From assembly GCF_003711515.1 (NCBI RefSeq), contig NW_021167083.1, positions 751,464 through 815,463 of the forward strand: 64,000 nucleotides of DNA. Direction: 5' to 3'. Shown in pieces: positions 32,186-43,472 of the stretch. Below the pieces are notes generated by a model that saw nothing but the letters and a program-made list of their open reading frames with translations, did not search any database and was not told the DNA's origin. A program made the translations under genes and the position numbers. The stretch is from Sodiomyces alkalinus F11 (taxonomy: Eukaryota; Ascomycota; Sordariomycetes; Glomerellales; Plectosphaerellaceae). Every line of letters starts with the position of its first letter. The first letter of the stretch is position 1.

Positions 32186-33940
32186 ATGCCACGGCGAGGT
32201 CGTAAGATGCTGCTACTGGCTATATTTGCCTTCGTTCTCATGGGCCTAATCCTTTCCCGCATCCTGTGGTCGACCGACCTGGCATGGGTAAGCCATCATC
32301 TCCCCAGTCCTCTGCCATGCTTCCCTGCGACTGCCCATGGAATGAAACATGGAGAAACACTGTCTTCACGGCTTTGCCCGTTGCAATGAATAATTTGTTA
32401 GGCCCAATTTGGGACACAAGGGAAATAGTCCCCTCGAGGGGAGTCTTATCTCCCAGACTCGTTGACTGACCGCGCTTTCTCTTCTCACCCTCAGAACCGC
32501 ATCACTTCCACCTTCCATCCGGCTAACAAGCATCCAACATGCCCCGTGTGCTCAGCGATCCCTGGTGCCCGTCGACCACCTGGACGCCTCCATTTCCTCA
32601 TCACGGGAAGCGCCCCCAACTTGGAGCTATGTCGTGCGCTCGTCTCTTCGACTGTCAATCGATACGGGGCCCCCGTCATCTCCGGGTGGCAGGCCACGGG
32701 CGACAGGGACGCCGCCAACACCCACCTCGCCAAGGTCCGCGTGGTCACCGAGTACCTCGAGCAGAGGATCCCCCCAGATGCCGACGATGATCTCTTCCTC
32801 ATGATCGACGGATACCATGTCCAGCTCCAGTTTGGCCCCGAAGTCCTCCTGAAGCGCTACTTCGAAGTCTCGGACAGAGAAGACGAGCGCATCATCCAGC
32901 AGCTCGCCCCGGCCAACGCCGAGAAGGTCGCCGGCCCGCTGGGTCGTCATGTCATCTTCGGCGCCGACAAGGTGTGCTCGCCTGTCGACTGGAGATGTCC
33001 GGGCTGTTGGGCCGTCCCGATGGTGCCCGGGATGGATAGCCTGACGTTTGGGCCCAAGACCGACGGAGGCAACATGACGTATAACCGGCCTCGATGGCTC
33101 AACAGCGGGACCGTCATGGGTCCCGTCAAGGAGGTCCGCGAGTTGTTCCGTGCCACCCTCCATCGCATCGAAGCGACTTATGACCCCCACTTTGAACATA
33201 GGGAGAGCGACCAGTACTACCTGGCCGGGATTTGGGGCGAGCAGGAGATTGAGCGGATCAACGCGCAGCTCGCCGAGGACCCGGAGGCGCAGCACCCCGT
33301 CGGCCCGTCGGACGCCCACTGGCCCGAGATCCTGCCGGGGCAGAAGTACAACTACCACATCGCCGTGGACTATGGGAGCAGCCTCTTCCAGACCTGGGCG
33401 GGCTGCCTGGACTGGGTGGGCTGGTACAGGTTTGACGGCACGGGGTACTCCTCCCTCGTCGACCAGAACGTGCGGGGGGAGACCGGGTTCCGGCCCTGGG
33501 ACCTGCACCTGCAGGGCGATGCGATGGTGGCCCTGGATCGCATCCACTCGTCGACCGACGAGCTGTCCAGGACCGGGAGGAGCTCCAACGAGTTGATCCG
33601 CCGGTCCGAGTTCGGCGTCAACATCGTTACCAAGACGACCATACCCATCTCGCATTGCACGGGGACCGAGGAGTCTCTGGACCGGGTTTACCCCCGCATG
33701 TGGTTTTTCCGCCATGCCAGAGCTCTCGTCGGGTCGGCTCTCGCCTTCTTCAGGGCCAACGAACCTTACGCCCCGTACCCCATCAACAACCGCATATGGT
33801 ACCCCGCCATGCGGTATCCCGAGGGCGTGTCCCTCGATGATGGCGGCGCATGGTCTGACGGCAGTGACGGCTCGAGCAAGATGGAGTGGTTAAGCTTCGA
33901 CAGGATCTGTGGTGAGCACAAGGAATCTTTGTTCGGGTAG
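32186..33940 (+). CDS. Putative type II membrane glycosyltransferase
   Basis: Two exons (32186-32287 and 32495-33940; donor gtaagc, acceptor cctcag) encode 515 residues. Exon 1 is a basic start (MPRRGRK) followed by a hydrophobic anchor (MLLLAIFAFVLMGLILSRILW), so the protein is probably a single-pass type II Golgi/ER protein with a lumenal catalytic part. The lumenal domain has a nucleotide-sugar-like fold pattern: a FLITGSAPN start, then DADDDLFLMIDGYHVQLQF, where the acidic DDD and DG residues may serve as a metal/donor motif. Next come LNSGTVMGPVKEVRELF and DQYYLAGIWGEQE, which resemble the lysyl-hydroxylase/collagen-glucosyltransferase type of GT domain. Acceptor and linkage are unknown. 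It lies 492 bp upstream of DFG10 on the same strand, and both products may serve the secretory pathway. Confidence 0.65.
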
Positions 33941-34432
33941 CGGCCGAATTGGGGGGGGGGGGGGAATTGGATCGGAGTCCCACTGGCGTTTTACTGAAGA
34001 GCTTTGTCGGATGCAAACATGATTGCCTTTGCATGTTGGCGTCCTACAAGATTTGGAAAAGTGTGCGAATGAGAATATCGGGCCTTGCGGACTTTTGGTA
34101 TCGTCTTCCTGGAGTATGGGTGTTGTGGTGGTATATGCATGTGCATTCCAACGTGACGTTAGGGTCCATTATCAGAAGTGATACCCGGCCTATACGGAAT
34201 ACTGTATTTGCAAAATAGACTACTGTGTCAATGATGTCTTGTTCATGAAAGTCATTAAATGTAGGCGAGGTTCATCACGATGGGGGGGAAACGCGCCTTG
34301 CTGTCGTATTACATAATCACATAATGACTGGACCCCTTTCTAAAAAGGCGACCTCGGACTCTCTCACATTGTCTCATCACCTCCTCCTCCATCCAGACAA
34401 ATCGATAGCATCCGGCCAAGGAACCGCCCAGC
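33941..34432. other. Intergenic with a G14 run
   Basis: This 492-bp spacer lies between the glycosyltransferase and DFG10 genes (same strand). It starts with an uninterrupted run of 14 G at 33,951-33,964, just after the upstream stop codon. No other feature was recognised. Confidence 0.5.
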
Positions 34433-35513
34433 ATGTCGGCATCCATAGTAGCGCAGCTCAGAGAAGCTGTCTGCAGATCCTACCCTTCCCAATGGTGTCA
34501 AGCCTTCTTCCTCCTGTCCGCCGGCATCGTCCTCTCCATGCAGCTCATCCCCGAGGAAGCGCGGCGGGCCCTTCTGGACTACGGGCCCCGAACAGCGCAG
34601 ACTTCGAACAGCAGCGGCGACGGAGGCGGCGCGACGGCAAAAGCGGAGGCGAAGGACGCGGGTTTCGGTAGTGGTCTTGTGGGCATCATGGTCCGAACCC
34701 TCGCGCTGCTGGGCCACACGCCGCACGCGTGGTTCCGCCATTTCTACGTCGCGTCCGTGGCGTCCTCGGCCTTTTGGGCGGGCCAGTTCGCCGTGCGGGG
34801 AGCAGTGCTGCGGACGCTGGCGACGTGGCAGGCAGGGCGGACCCCGTCGGCGTCTTCGATGAGTCTGGAGCAGGTGCGGGTGGTGTGGGCGCTCATGGCA
34901 CTGCAGGGTGCGAGGAGGCTTTACGAATGTGCGGTCGTTATGAAGCCTTCGTCTCAGTCTCAGATGTTGTCCATTCACTGGTTGTTGGGGTTAGCGTTCT
35001 ACTTGAACATGGGAATCGCGGTCTGGATTGAAGGATCTCGTATGTGACCCCCCCACCCTTTTTGTTCCTCCCGGTTCCCGTTCCCCGTTCCTGTTCCCGT
35101 TTGGCTGATCAGGCTTAGAGTCGATTCTGGACCCCCCAGACCATCTAGAAGCCGCGTCTCTATTAAGATCTCCTAGTCGCGTGCTCGGTTTGTCTCTCTT
35201 CGGGTTTGCATGGCGGCAACAACATGTGTGCCACAAGTATCTGGCCAGCCTCAAGAAGTACACGCTCCCGGACCACGGCTTGTTTCGACATATTGTATGC
35301 GCTCATTACACCTGCGAGTGCCTCATCTACCTCGGCCTAGCAATGGTCGCTGCGCCGCCGGGACAGTGGCGCAATCGGACGTTGTGGAGTGGGCTCATAT
35401 TCGTCGCCGTCAACCTCGGCAGCACCGCCAACGGCACCCAGAAATGGTATGCACAAAAGTTCGGAGCCGACAAGGTGGCGGGCAAATGGAGGATGATTCC
35501 GTATATCTTCTAA
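34433..35513 (+). CDS. DFG10: Polyprenol reductase (DFG10/SRD5A3 family)
   Basis: Two exons (34433-35039 and 35113-35513; donor gtatgt, acceptor gatcag) encode about 335 residues. The enzyme reduces the alpha-isoprene unit of polyprenol to give dolichol, or acts on polyprenal in the newer three-step view, for N-glycosylation in the ER membrane. Several membrane segments are visible (WCQAFFLLSAGIVLSMQLI, QMLSIHWLLGLAFYLNMGIAVWI). The C-terminal steroid 5-alpha-reductase domain has HYTCECLIYLGLA and the conserved ending NGTQKWYAQKFG...KWRMIPYIF. The central segment RVVWALMALQGARRLYEC is also typical. The exon 2 start could be 35,119 instead (acceptor ggcttag), changing two residues. The gene ends 60 bp from the stop of the convergent AlkB-like gene. 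Confidence 0.9.
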
Positions 35514-35573
35514 ATACGGTTCACTACGTCTCGAAGGCAGCTTACAAGGGCGGAGTTGGCAGTCGGCAGATTC

Positions 35574-36548
35574 TCATCGCCGTGGCTTTCCAAGCAGAGA
35601 AAACTTGGGCCCGAGCTTGGTCACTTTCATCACGTCGCGATACGTCAGACTAGTGCGCGTTCCCCGCACATTGCGGCCGCCAGTGAACATGTCCGGGGAT
35701 CGCAAGAGGTCCCAGTTGGCCACAGTCTCGGCAGATAGGTTGACGTCCTCGCCAACGTCGGCAATGCCGTGTAGGTAGTCGGTGTACAGGGAGTCGGTGG
35801 TGATGAGGAGGCTCCGCGGCTCCTGAAAAATCCTCCAGGCGGGGTCTGGGTCGAGGGCGCCGTCCTCTTTGCTCCGATAGAGGTTCAGGCATAGGCTTGC
35901 CCCGAGACTGACTGTGCAGACGACGGGGTGATATGTAGGTCCGTCCTGTGTAATCACGATGAGCTCGCTGCCGGGAGAAGAAGACAACCTACCCGCGTAC
36001 TACTCGCCTTGTGTGGCATGATGCCGATTCCGGGCGGATATTCGTTGATCAGGACATGGTTTGGTCGTTGATGGGGGCTTTCGGAGAACATGTCGCTGGG
36101 GCAGGCAGCATCGGAGTCGAGACGGCTACGTCTGAGGGATAGAATGCGAGGTACGATGGGAGTCTCGAGCCATGGAGGTAATGGGGCATCGATGAGTTTG
36201 TTCTGTACGAGATCGGAGGGCCAAGTCTGTAGGCGTCGGTGGGTGAGCTGTTTCCAGCGGGGTTTCGGGGCCTCTGCGATCTGTAATAGTTGCGCGAAAG
36301 CCATGGTTAGCTTGTTTCGTAGAAATGGGCGGAGGTCGTCCTCAGAGCGAAAAAAGAGAAGAAGAAAAAGAGAAGAAAAGAAAAAAAGGAAAAAGGAGAG
36401 GGAAACAGAAGCCCGCCTTTCGTAGTATATTAGCTTCCTCTTCGACCGAGATAAAGTCTGGAATGTAAAATGCCGTAGGCGGCAAACGAGTGATCAGGGC
36501 ATCGTTAAGTGATTCGGGGAGTCGGATCGATCCGTCTTCGGAAGCCAT
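35574..36548 (-). CDS. AlkB homolog 6-like Fe(II)/2OG dioxygenase
   Basis: Three exons on the minus strand (36548-36417, 36280-36008, 35945-35574) encode 258 residues, the size of ALKBH6. The N-terminus (PPTAFYIPDFISVEEEANILRK) runs into IAEAPKPRWKQLTHRRLQ. The catalytic part has PNHVLINEYPPGIGIMPHK joined to DGPTYHPVVCTVSLGA. This forms the iron-binding His134-Lys-Asp136 (HxD), with the second histidine at about 194 (DYLHGI) and the 2-oxoglutarate-binding arginines near 232-238 (RTSLTYR). Both introns need GC donors: AAG|GCGGGC and AAG|GCGAGT. The alternative GT donor for intron 2 (ggtaggt, 18 bp downstream) would insert six residues between His and Asp and destroy the HxD motif. The substrate of ALKBH6 proteins is uncertain (nucleic acid repair or tRNA-related). 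Confidence 0.85.
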
Positions 36549-37822
36549 GTCTCTCCGGGTTGGGAGGTGGATGAAGGGAGTCGAACTGGAAACCTCCTGT
36601 GTACGAAGTAATTATATAAGGTGTGTAACGAATGTTTGGAAGACCGTTAATGTACCCGAATGCGATGTCCGGAGGAGGGTTCCAGTTGAGGTCATGGGGC
36701 TGGGGGGAGGTGCGAATCCGGATGCTGCACAGTGCTACCTAATAGCGGCAAATGGGGTTCTACCGTAGGTACCCATGAAGTACGGAGTACAGTCCAGTGA
36801 CTCCCGCAGGATAAGATACCAAAAGGTACCTTCGGGATATCTACCTAGGTACCTTACCTTATTCGTGATTCGCATGAATACGGATAATTAAGGTACCAAA
36901 GGTAAGGTAAGGTACCTGGTAATACTCCCTTCCGTGCATGATATGAATGAGTCAATCACTAGGTAGTAACTTAAGAACACGGGACGTACTTCGTAAGTAC
37001 ACCGTATTTTAAATCTGTAATGTTCGTAATCAATTTTCGTACCTAAGGTATCTACTTAACTACCTAGGTACCTTATTAGTTCGTGTGCAGATACGGATAT
37101 GTCGGAATTCCCTTTTCTTGGTCGGGTGTTTTGCTACTCCGTATTGCTGCCTTGATGGAAGGCGTGTCCATTGTCCCCACTTTACAGTACTTGTACCCCA
37201 TTCGTACTAGTCTCATCTCCACTTCCCCTTTTTACCTGTTTCCTAGCGTGTCCAATAACATCCTGCGACAACTTTAAAAAGCCCCTCCCGGGTCGCTCCT
37301 GCCCCCCCACGGCATAGATTCTACCCAATCATATCCATAGTTGTCGGATGTGTGAGACGGGGGCCTAGCTTTTGAAGACTTGGACTCACGCAACACTTGA
37401 CTGACCCAGAACCAATCCTTGCTTTCCCACCCCGAAAAGAAGGCATCACCATCTTGAGCCTCCATTCGCCCATCCCCCAAACAACGAGACCACTCCCTAT
37501 CCGATCTTATCTTTACCTTCATCCTTCCAGTAGGACTCTCTTCGTATCGAATAACGATTTCTTTCAGAACACTTTTTTTTTTTGACTTTTTACGACGCGC
37601 GACCGCGCTTGCGACCGTGCTCGCGATCTTCTTTCACCAAGAAGGGAGGGGGGAAAGGAAAAGTCTCAGTTCCCCGGTGGCGACCAAGAAGCAACAAAGC
37701 AACTTTGCCGGCGACCCTGAACCCTACCGAGTCAATTGTACGGCTCTGTCAACCTCCCTCGACTGTGGCCGGCTCGTGGCCAGGATGGTGCTAGCAAGCG
37801 TGTCGGCCTCTAGATAAATGCT
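36549..37822. other. Divergent intergenic region rich in TACCTTAGGTA repeats
   Basis: These 1.27 kb lie between the AlkB-like and ankyrin-protein starts. Between about 36,760 and 37,080 the sequence is dominated by the dispersed short repeat. The 37,080-37,810 part is pyrimidine-rich and probably holds the long 5' UTR/promoter of the ankyrin gene. No other gene was recognised. Confidence 0.55.
36762..36922. repeat. Cluster of GGTACCTTAGGTAAGG short repeats
   Basis: Units such as accgtaggtaccc, aaggtaccttcgg, ctacctaggtaccttacctta and aaggtaccaaaggtaaggtaaggtacctgg follow each other. They are part of the same dispersed family as at 11,817 and 29,876, and a further copy lies at about 37,040-37,078. 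Confidence 0.7.
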
Positions 37823-40800
37823 ATGGATGCGCAGAATGCTCCCGGGTCCGACAAGACGAAGCCTGCTGCTTCTCCCACCCGGGCTGGTGGCACCCAACCG
37901 GACGGCGAGCAGATCAAAAAGACTAACAACAGCGACGGCACTGGCCTGAGTACGAACGATGACGCCGCTGTAAAAACCAGCACCAGCACCAGCACCAGCA
38001 CCATCACCAACCCCCCCTCTAAGAGCACCGGAGTGCCCGTTCCCCCGGAACATCCTCGACACTCCCGTCTCGATATCCAGTCTACTCCCGACTTAACAGC
38101 TCGTTCTACCACTCCCGCTGTTGATAATAATGTGGATTCAGCCAACGGTGACCGGGATTCTGACGCCGAAACCATCGTGTTGCCCGGCAAAGATGGACAC
38201 TCGCCCTCCAAAGTTAGGAAAGTGAAACATGAAGACGGCAGCGACGGTGACGGTGATGCACTTGATTCTCGAAAACCACGTGAATCGGCTTCCGCGAAAG
38301 ATGGAAATCATGCCGAGAAAAAAGCCACGAGTGGTGGCGACAAATCGGACAAATCGCGGTCGGAGCATGGTCTGCAGGAGAAGAAACACCTCGAAAAGTT
38401 TGCTAAAGCCAACGATGGATCCAGCGGCCTGAGCTCTGCTCCAGCTTCGCCTCCAGACCACCGACGACCCCGCCGTCGTACGGTTCACGACGACTCGGAC
38501 TCCGATTCTGATTCCAAACAACGTCACATCCGCAAGCCTTCTGCCAATAAGGCCCGTGCGAAATCCACTGATCAGGTTCTGTCGCCTCAAAAACGCAAGG
38601 CATACCGAGCAGAGTCGGGAGGCGAGGCTGAGGATCAGAAATCTGCTCGGCGCCGGCACCTTGACGCCCGCGGTGACTGGGTCGCCAGAGACGAAAGGTC
38701 CACTCTCAGGGACGGCAAGAGTTCCCAACGAGATCACAAGCCACCAACATCCTCGAAGACACATGCCGATGCCAACAACCAAAGATCTACATCCCCCTCG
38801 AGCCGTGCACATAGACGGAGCGTATCCACCCATCTGCCCTCGCAACCTTCGTCCAACGGCGTGGCCCAGAAGAAGAGACGTCTTCCGCCCCCTTTGCGTT
38901 CCACTGAATATCACTCGGACGAGTCTTCGGCCAGCGGGAGCCCTCACCCTCGCAACGTAAAGATGCGAAAGCTATCCACCCCAGCCACAGCCGACGCCAA
39001 CCCTTCCCCGGCCAGGGCGCCTGCGTCCAAGAAGCACGTCGACGCCCATGGCCAGACGCCCCTTGCACGGGCCTGTAATAAAGGCGAGTACGAGGTGGCG
39101 AAACAAAGGCTGGAAGAAAGACCGGAGGACTTGAACATCGCGGACTATGCCGGAAATACCCCGCTTCAGAGTGCTGCGATACATGGTTATGAGGACATTG
39201 TCAAGCTACTCATCGATGCGGGATGCAGCCTGGATTGTGTCAACGAAATCAAGGACACCCCGCTGCTGGACGCTGTCGACAACGGTCACTTGGGCGTGGT
39301 GAAGCTGCTCCTTGACGCCGGCGTGAATCCGCGCAAGGCAAATCTGGAAGGAGAGGAGCCGTTAGACCGTGTCAACGATGAGTTTGAGAATGCCGACGAG
39401 ATCCGGGCTGCCTTGATCGAAGCAAAGCAGAGGCATGCCGAGGTTCGCCGGACGTCTGAAGAACACCAAGCGGCCGAGTTGAACGATAATCGATCATCCA
39501 ATGGGCCCGAGAGCCCCCGCCATTCGCCAGGGGCTACCAGCCTCGGGCGCCGACCTACGGCGAGCCGAGCGACAAAGACTAGCAATCACCACCTTTATGT
39601 CAACCTCGATGCGAAGACCCTGCGAGCCGCCGCCGCCCGAGGCGACGAGGAAACAGTTACCAGGGTGCTGCAGGTGAGAGACAACTGCGACGACCCCGCA
39701 GCCATGGTCGCGGCCGCTCGAGGTGGCCATGAAGTCGTTCTCCAGCTGCTGCTGGCACTTGGTGGCGCGAACCCGGACCCGCCACCTGTGCGTGGCATGG
39801 CGCAGGAAGTTGGCACTCCTATGTTGGCAGCGATTGGTCAGGAAAACATCAATGTCATTCAGCTATTGCTCAGCCAGCAAAACTTCGATCCCACTCGCCG
39901 CTTTCGAGGAGAGTACTACTACGAAATCGCGAGACGCCGCCAGGGGACCAACTGGAAGGAGGAAGAACAACTCCTCAAGAACGCGTTCGATGCGTATAGG
40001 AAAGCGCAACGCGAAAACAAAACCAAGTCCCCCGGCAGGCGAGAGCGAGAGCGTGTAAAGGCACAAGAGCGGGAGACAAAGCGAGCTGGCCGAACAACGG
40101 GTAAGGAAGAGCCGCGATCCGGCCAACGGAACCCTGGGAGCCCTCCTCGAGAAACCGAGGCGAAAAAGCTATCTACATCGGGCTGGGGTTCTGCTGACCA
40201 CGAAGACCAAACATCGTCCCCTAAACGTGCTGCCGGCGGTAAGGCCAAAAAGGATGAACGGAATCCTGCCGCGACCCTGTCTGACGAGGAATCCTCTCCA
40301 GCAGCTTCACGCAAATCGCGTGGCAAAGCCAAGATAGCCGAATCAGACATGGCAGGACTTTCATCCGAAGGTGAGACGGTAAAGCCCCGTCGAAAGCTGG
40401 TATCCAAGGGGGAGCTCAGGGAGGAGAGGGAGAAGCAACGGCGAGCTAGCATAATGTCGAGTGCGTCGTCCCTCAAGGATCATCCGCCCAGCCCCCGCGA
40501 GCCCAGACACGACGACCACGCCGAAAAACCCAAAGGCGAACGAGTCTCGGAGAAGTACCACGACCGGACCAAGGCAATCAAGAGGGATGAGTCCAGAGAC
40601 AAGCTCCCGGCGTCGGGAGAACACGGCGCCAAACGACACCGTTCTAGCGTCACGCCACCGCATTCGGGTATCAGCGAGAAAGACGGCTCCGAAACGCCTG
40701 CTAAACGGAGGCGAATCGACGCGGAAGGGAAGGAGCGGCGACCGAAGGCTTCCGACTTGGTGGATGAACAACAACCGAAACCAGCTCGCGACGTGGCGTC

Positions 40801-42795
40801 GAAACCGAAGTCAGTGCCACGGGATGTGGATGATGGCAGCCGAAAGCAACCACACCAGTCGGGCGTCGGACCTTCCGACAGCCAGGGGCACGAAGCTGCA
40901 AAGTCGAACCCCGGAGACAAGCCTAGCGTACAGGTGAAGTCGGAGGACATGGACGTCGAGATGCCGGATGTTCCCCCGTCGAAGCAAGCGGAGGAGTCGG
41001 AAGAACGCGCACAGAGGGAGCGACAGGAGGAAAAGAAGAAACGAAGAGAGGCCGAAGCCGAGGAAGCGCGACGAAACGAAGATGCGCAGAGGGAGCGCGC
41101 GGCCGAGAAGAAGCGACGCGAAGAGCAAGAATACAAACGTCGCGAGGAAGAACGGAGGCGACGCGAAGCTGAAGAGGAGGAGAGGAAGCGCAAGGCGGCG
41201 GAGGATGAGAAGAGGGAGAGAGAACGAAAGCGGTTGGAAGAAGAGGAACGGCTGAAACGCGAAGCAGAGGAGAGGGAGAGGGAGAGGAAGCGGCGCGAAG
41301 AGGAGAAGAGACGGGCCGAAGAAGAGAAGAGGCGGGCCGAAGAGGAGAAGAGGCGAGTCGAGGAGGAGAAGAGGCGGCTTGAAGAGGAGGAAAGGGAACG
41401 TAGGCGAAAGGAAGAGGAGGACAAACTGCGGCGGCAGCGACAGCAGCAGCGCGAAGAAGAGGAACGCCTGCGCCAGGAACAACTGGAACGCGAGGCGGCC
41501 GAACAGGCTCGTCTCCGACGCGAGGAAGAAGAGCGCAAAGAACGCGAGCATCGCGAACGTGTCAAGCGGGAAGAGGCCGAGCGCAAACGAGCTGCTCACG
41601 AAGAGGCGATGCGGCGAGCGAGAGAAGAACAGGAACGACAGGAGCAGGTGGCCAAGCGGCCGGCGCTTCTGCGCTGGCTTGACAGCTGCCCGAATCCCCA
41701 GGCGGTTGCGGAGAGATTCAAGAGTTTACATGGCGTCCGATACGACACGATCCGTCACGAGGCGAGGGGAACCCCTGAGGGTAGGGAGCAGTGGGTCTTG
41801 AACGTACAAGTGGCGCTGTTGCTTGGGATCAAAGACTTGGATTTGGCCAGATGTGAGTGCAGCCCAAGCCCGACGATGTTGTTGTCGCTCTCAAAAGAGT
41901 TTCTGCTGACATTTTGGGTTTCCGTTGATTTCAGACCCGGAATGGGAGCGTATCCCCGTGCCGAACATTGCCAAAAATGTCGTTTGGTGCCTGGTACAGG
42001 ACGAATACGCCCTGACCAGGTTGCCGCTCCGCGACCTCGGAGCCACCCTCCCGGATTATTATGATCCTGGCCCGGATCCGTACAGCATGTATCCCCATAC
42101 AATGGTAAAGCTTCGCAATGCAACTCGAGAGCAGTTCCTTGGGATGGACATGTTCTTCGTCAAGGTGAGATTCAGCTCCAGGCGCATTCCGTTCGATTTG
42201 AACCAGCTAGCTAATATGGAGGGACACCCACCAGCTCTCGGACTTGATGCACGTTGTCCCCAACTTCCCACACCTGCGAGATGTCACGGTGACTGTGCAC
42301 TACAGAGAGTTGCCCGAAAGCGAAGCGGATTGGCGTTTGTCAAAATACCCGGGGAGGTGGAAGCAGGACCCGGATGCGGGCCGGTATTACGGCTTCGCGC
42401 CCCAAGCCACATTCTGGGTCAACGGCGTCAAGGGGGGAGAGCGGTTACCCGGCTTCTCAGCCGTCAGCAGGGAACCGTTCCCGGAGAGGCGGGCGCCGCG
42501 AAGGGGCTTGGTACAAGTTTTCCCTGACGACCCGGACTACGCAAGGATTTGCAAGGAGCAAGGACTCGAACATCTCTTGGAGGAACAGAGAAGCGCTTCG
42601 CGGTTTAACGGCGCTCACCCGTCTCCCATCAGCGCGACTAGCGGAAGGGAGCACGAGAACGTTCCCGACTCCTCGAATACCGACCACGATCGACCTTCTA
42701 CGGCTTCTGTACCGGTAGTTGACTCGTCGAAGGAGTCCCAAACTCTTGTTAACGGTGTGCACGGGCTTCGAGTGGACGGTGCGGCAACAAACTAA
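37823..42795 (+). CDS. HOS4: Large ankyrin-repeat, coiled-coil nuclear protein, HOS4-like
   Basis: Three exons (37823-41852, 41935-42164, 42235-42795; donors gtgagt and gtgaga) encode 1,606 residues. The first ~400 residues are Ser/Lys/Asp-rich and disordered. A first ankyrin block (about 402-540) contains GQTPLARACNKGEYEVAK, GNTPLQSAAIHGYEDIVKLL and DTPLLDAVDNGHLGVVKLLL. A second degenerate block lies at about 590-694. Residues about 1,056-1,280 are an almost pure Glu/Arg/Lys coiled coil (RREEEEKRR type). After it comes a conserved globular C-terminal part (PALLRWLDSCPNPQAVAERF, YPEWERIPVPNIAKNVVWCL). The ankyrin block resembles Hos4, a subunit of the Set3 histone-deacetylase complex, so a chromatin role is inferred. 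The paralog question and the coiled-coil function are open. A single 4-kb exon carries most of the protein. Confidence 0.65.
41000..41660 (+). repeat. Degenerate GAGGAGAAGAGGCGG repeat encoding Glu/Arg coiled coil
   Basis: Purine-rich near-repeats inside the HOS4-like gene, clearest at 41,300-41,390, where gccgaagaggagaagaggcgg is repeated several times. They encode a long charged helix. Confidence 0.7.
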
Positions 42796-43472
42796 ACCAA
42801 CTCTCTCTTGTTTTTTTGGTTTCTATCTTCCTTTATTATCATTATTCATGTGTTACACGATGCATGACGACTGGTCGTTCACTGCCTACTCTATACATAA
42901 TGGTCCAGCACGTAACTATGACCGGGTCGGGAGCTCCTTTTGCCGTCGTCTGGGCCCGGTTGGGATTCCTGCGACTATCCACACTTGGCTTTCTTTGTTT
43001 TGGCTTGGAGAACAAAAAAAATCGGGGAGCCTTTCCCTTTGTTGATTTATAGATACAGTTTATCGCGAGTAATTCGAGGCCAGAGGACGGACGGACAATA
43101 TGGCGAAGAGAAAGACGTGAAGGAAGATGATGGGTATGACGGGACGGGGTTCGTTTGGTCTTGGTCGCGGTTACACTTGGGCTCTGCACTTGGATGACGA
43201 CTCGGATGACGATGGTCGGCACCTTTTCGCATCACCGAAGAGGTCGGTTGTTTGCTGTGTGTATGCATGGGTTTTGACGAAGGCAAGCAACTTGACCGAG
43301 GCTTCGTTTCATATCAGTCGAGCTCCTCTCCCTGTTCCCCCTGAAGGAGGTGGAGGATTGGCTGGACAGTTGGAATGAAGCAGTGAAATTCGCAAAGACG
43401 TGAGACGAAGGACCTTGAGCAGAGGAGTAGAGGCTGTGTATGACCAAGGGTCCGGGTATCATACCTCGATGC
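42796..43472. other. Intergenic, tail-to-tail
   Basis: This 677-bp space lies between the HOS4-like and fusion-enzyme stop codons. No gene or repeat was recognised. Confidence 0.5.

Noticed and set aside
40480..41599. Long antisense frames opposite the Glu/Arg coiled coil
   Set aside because: They read Ser/Arg- or Leu/Phe-rich runs that are simply the complement of the repeated GAG/AGG codons.
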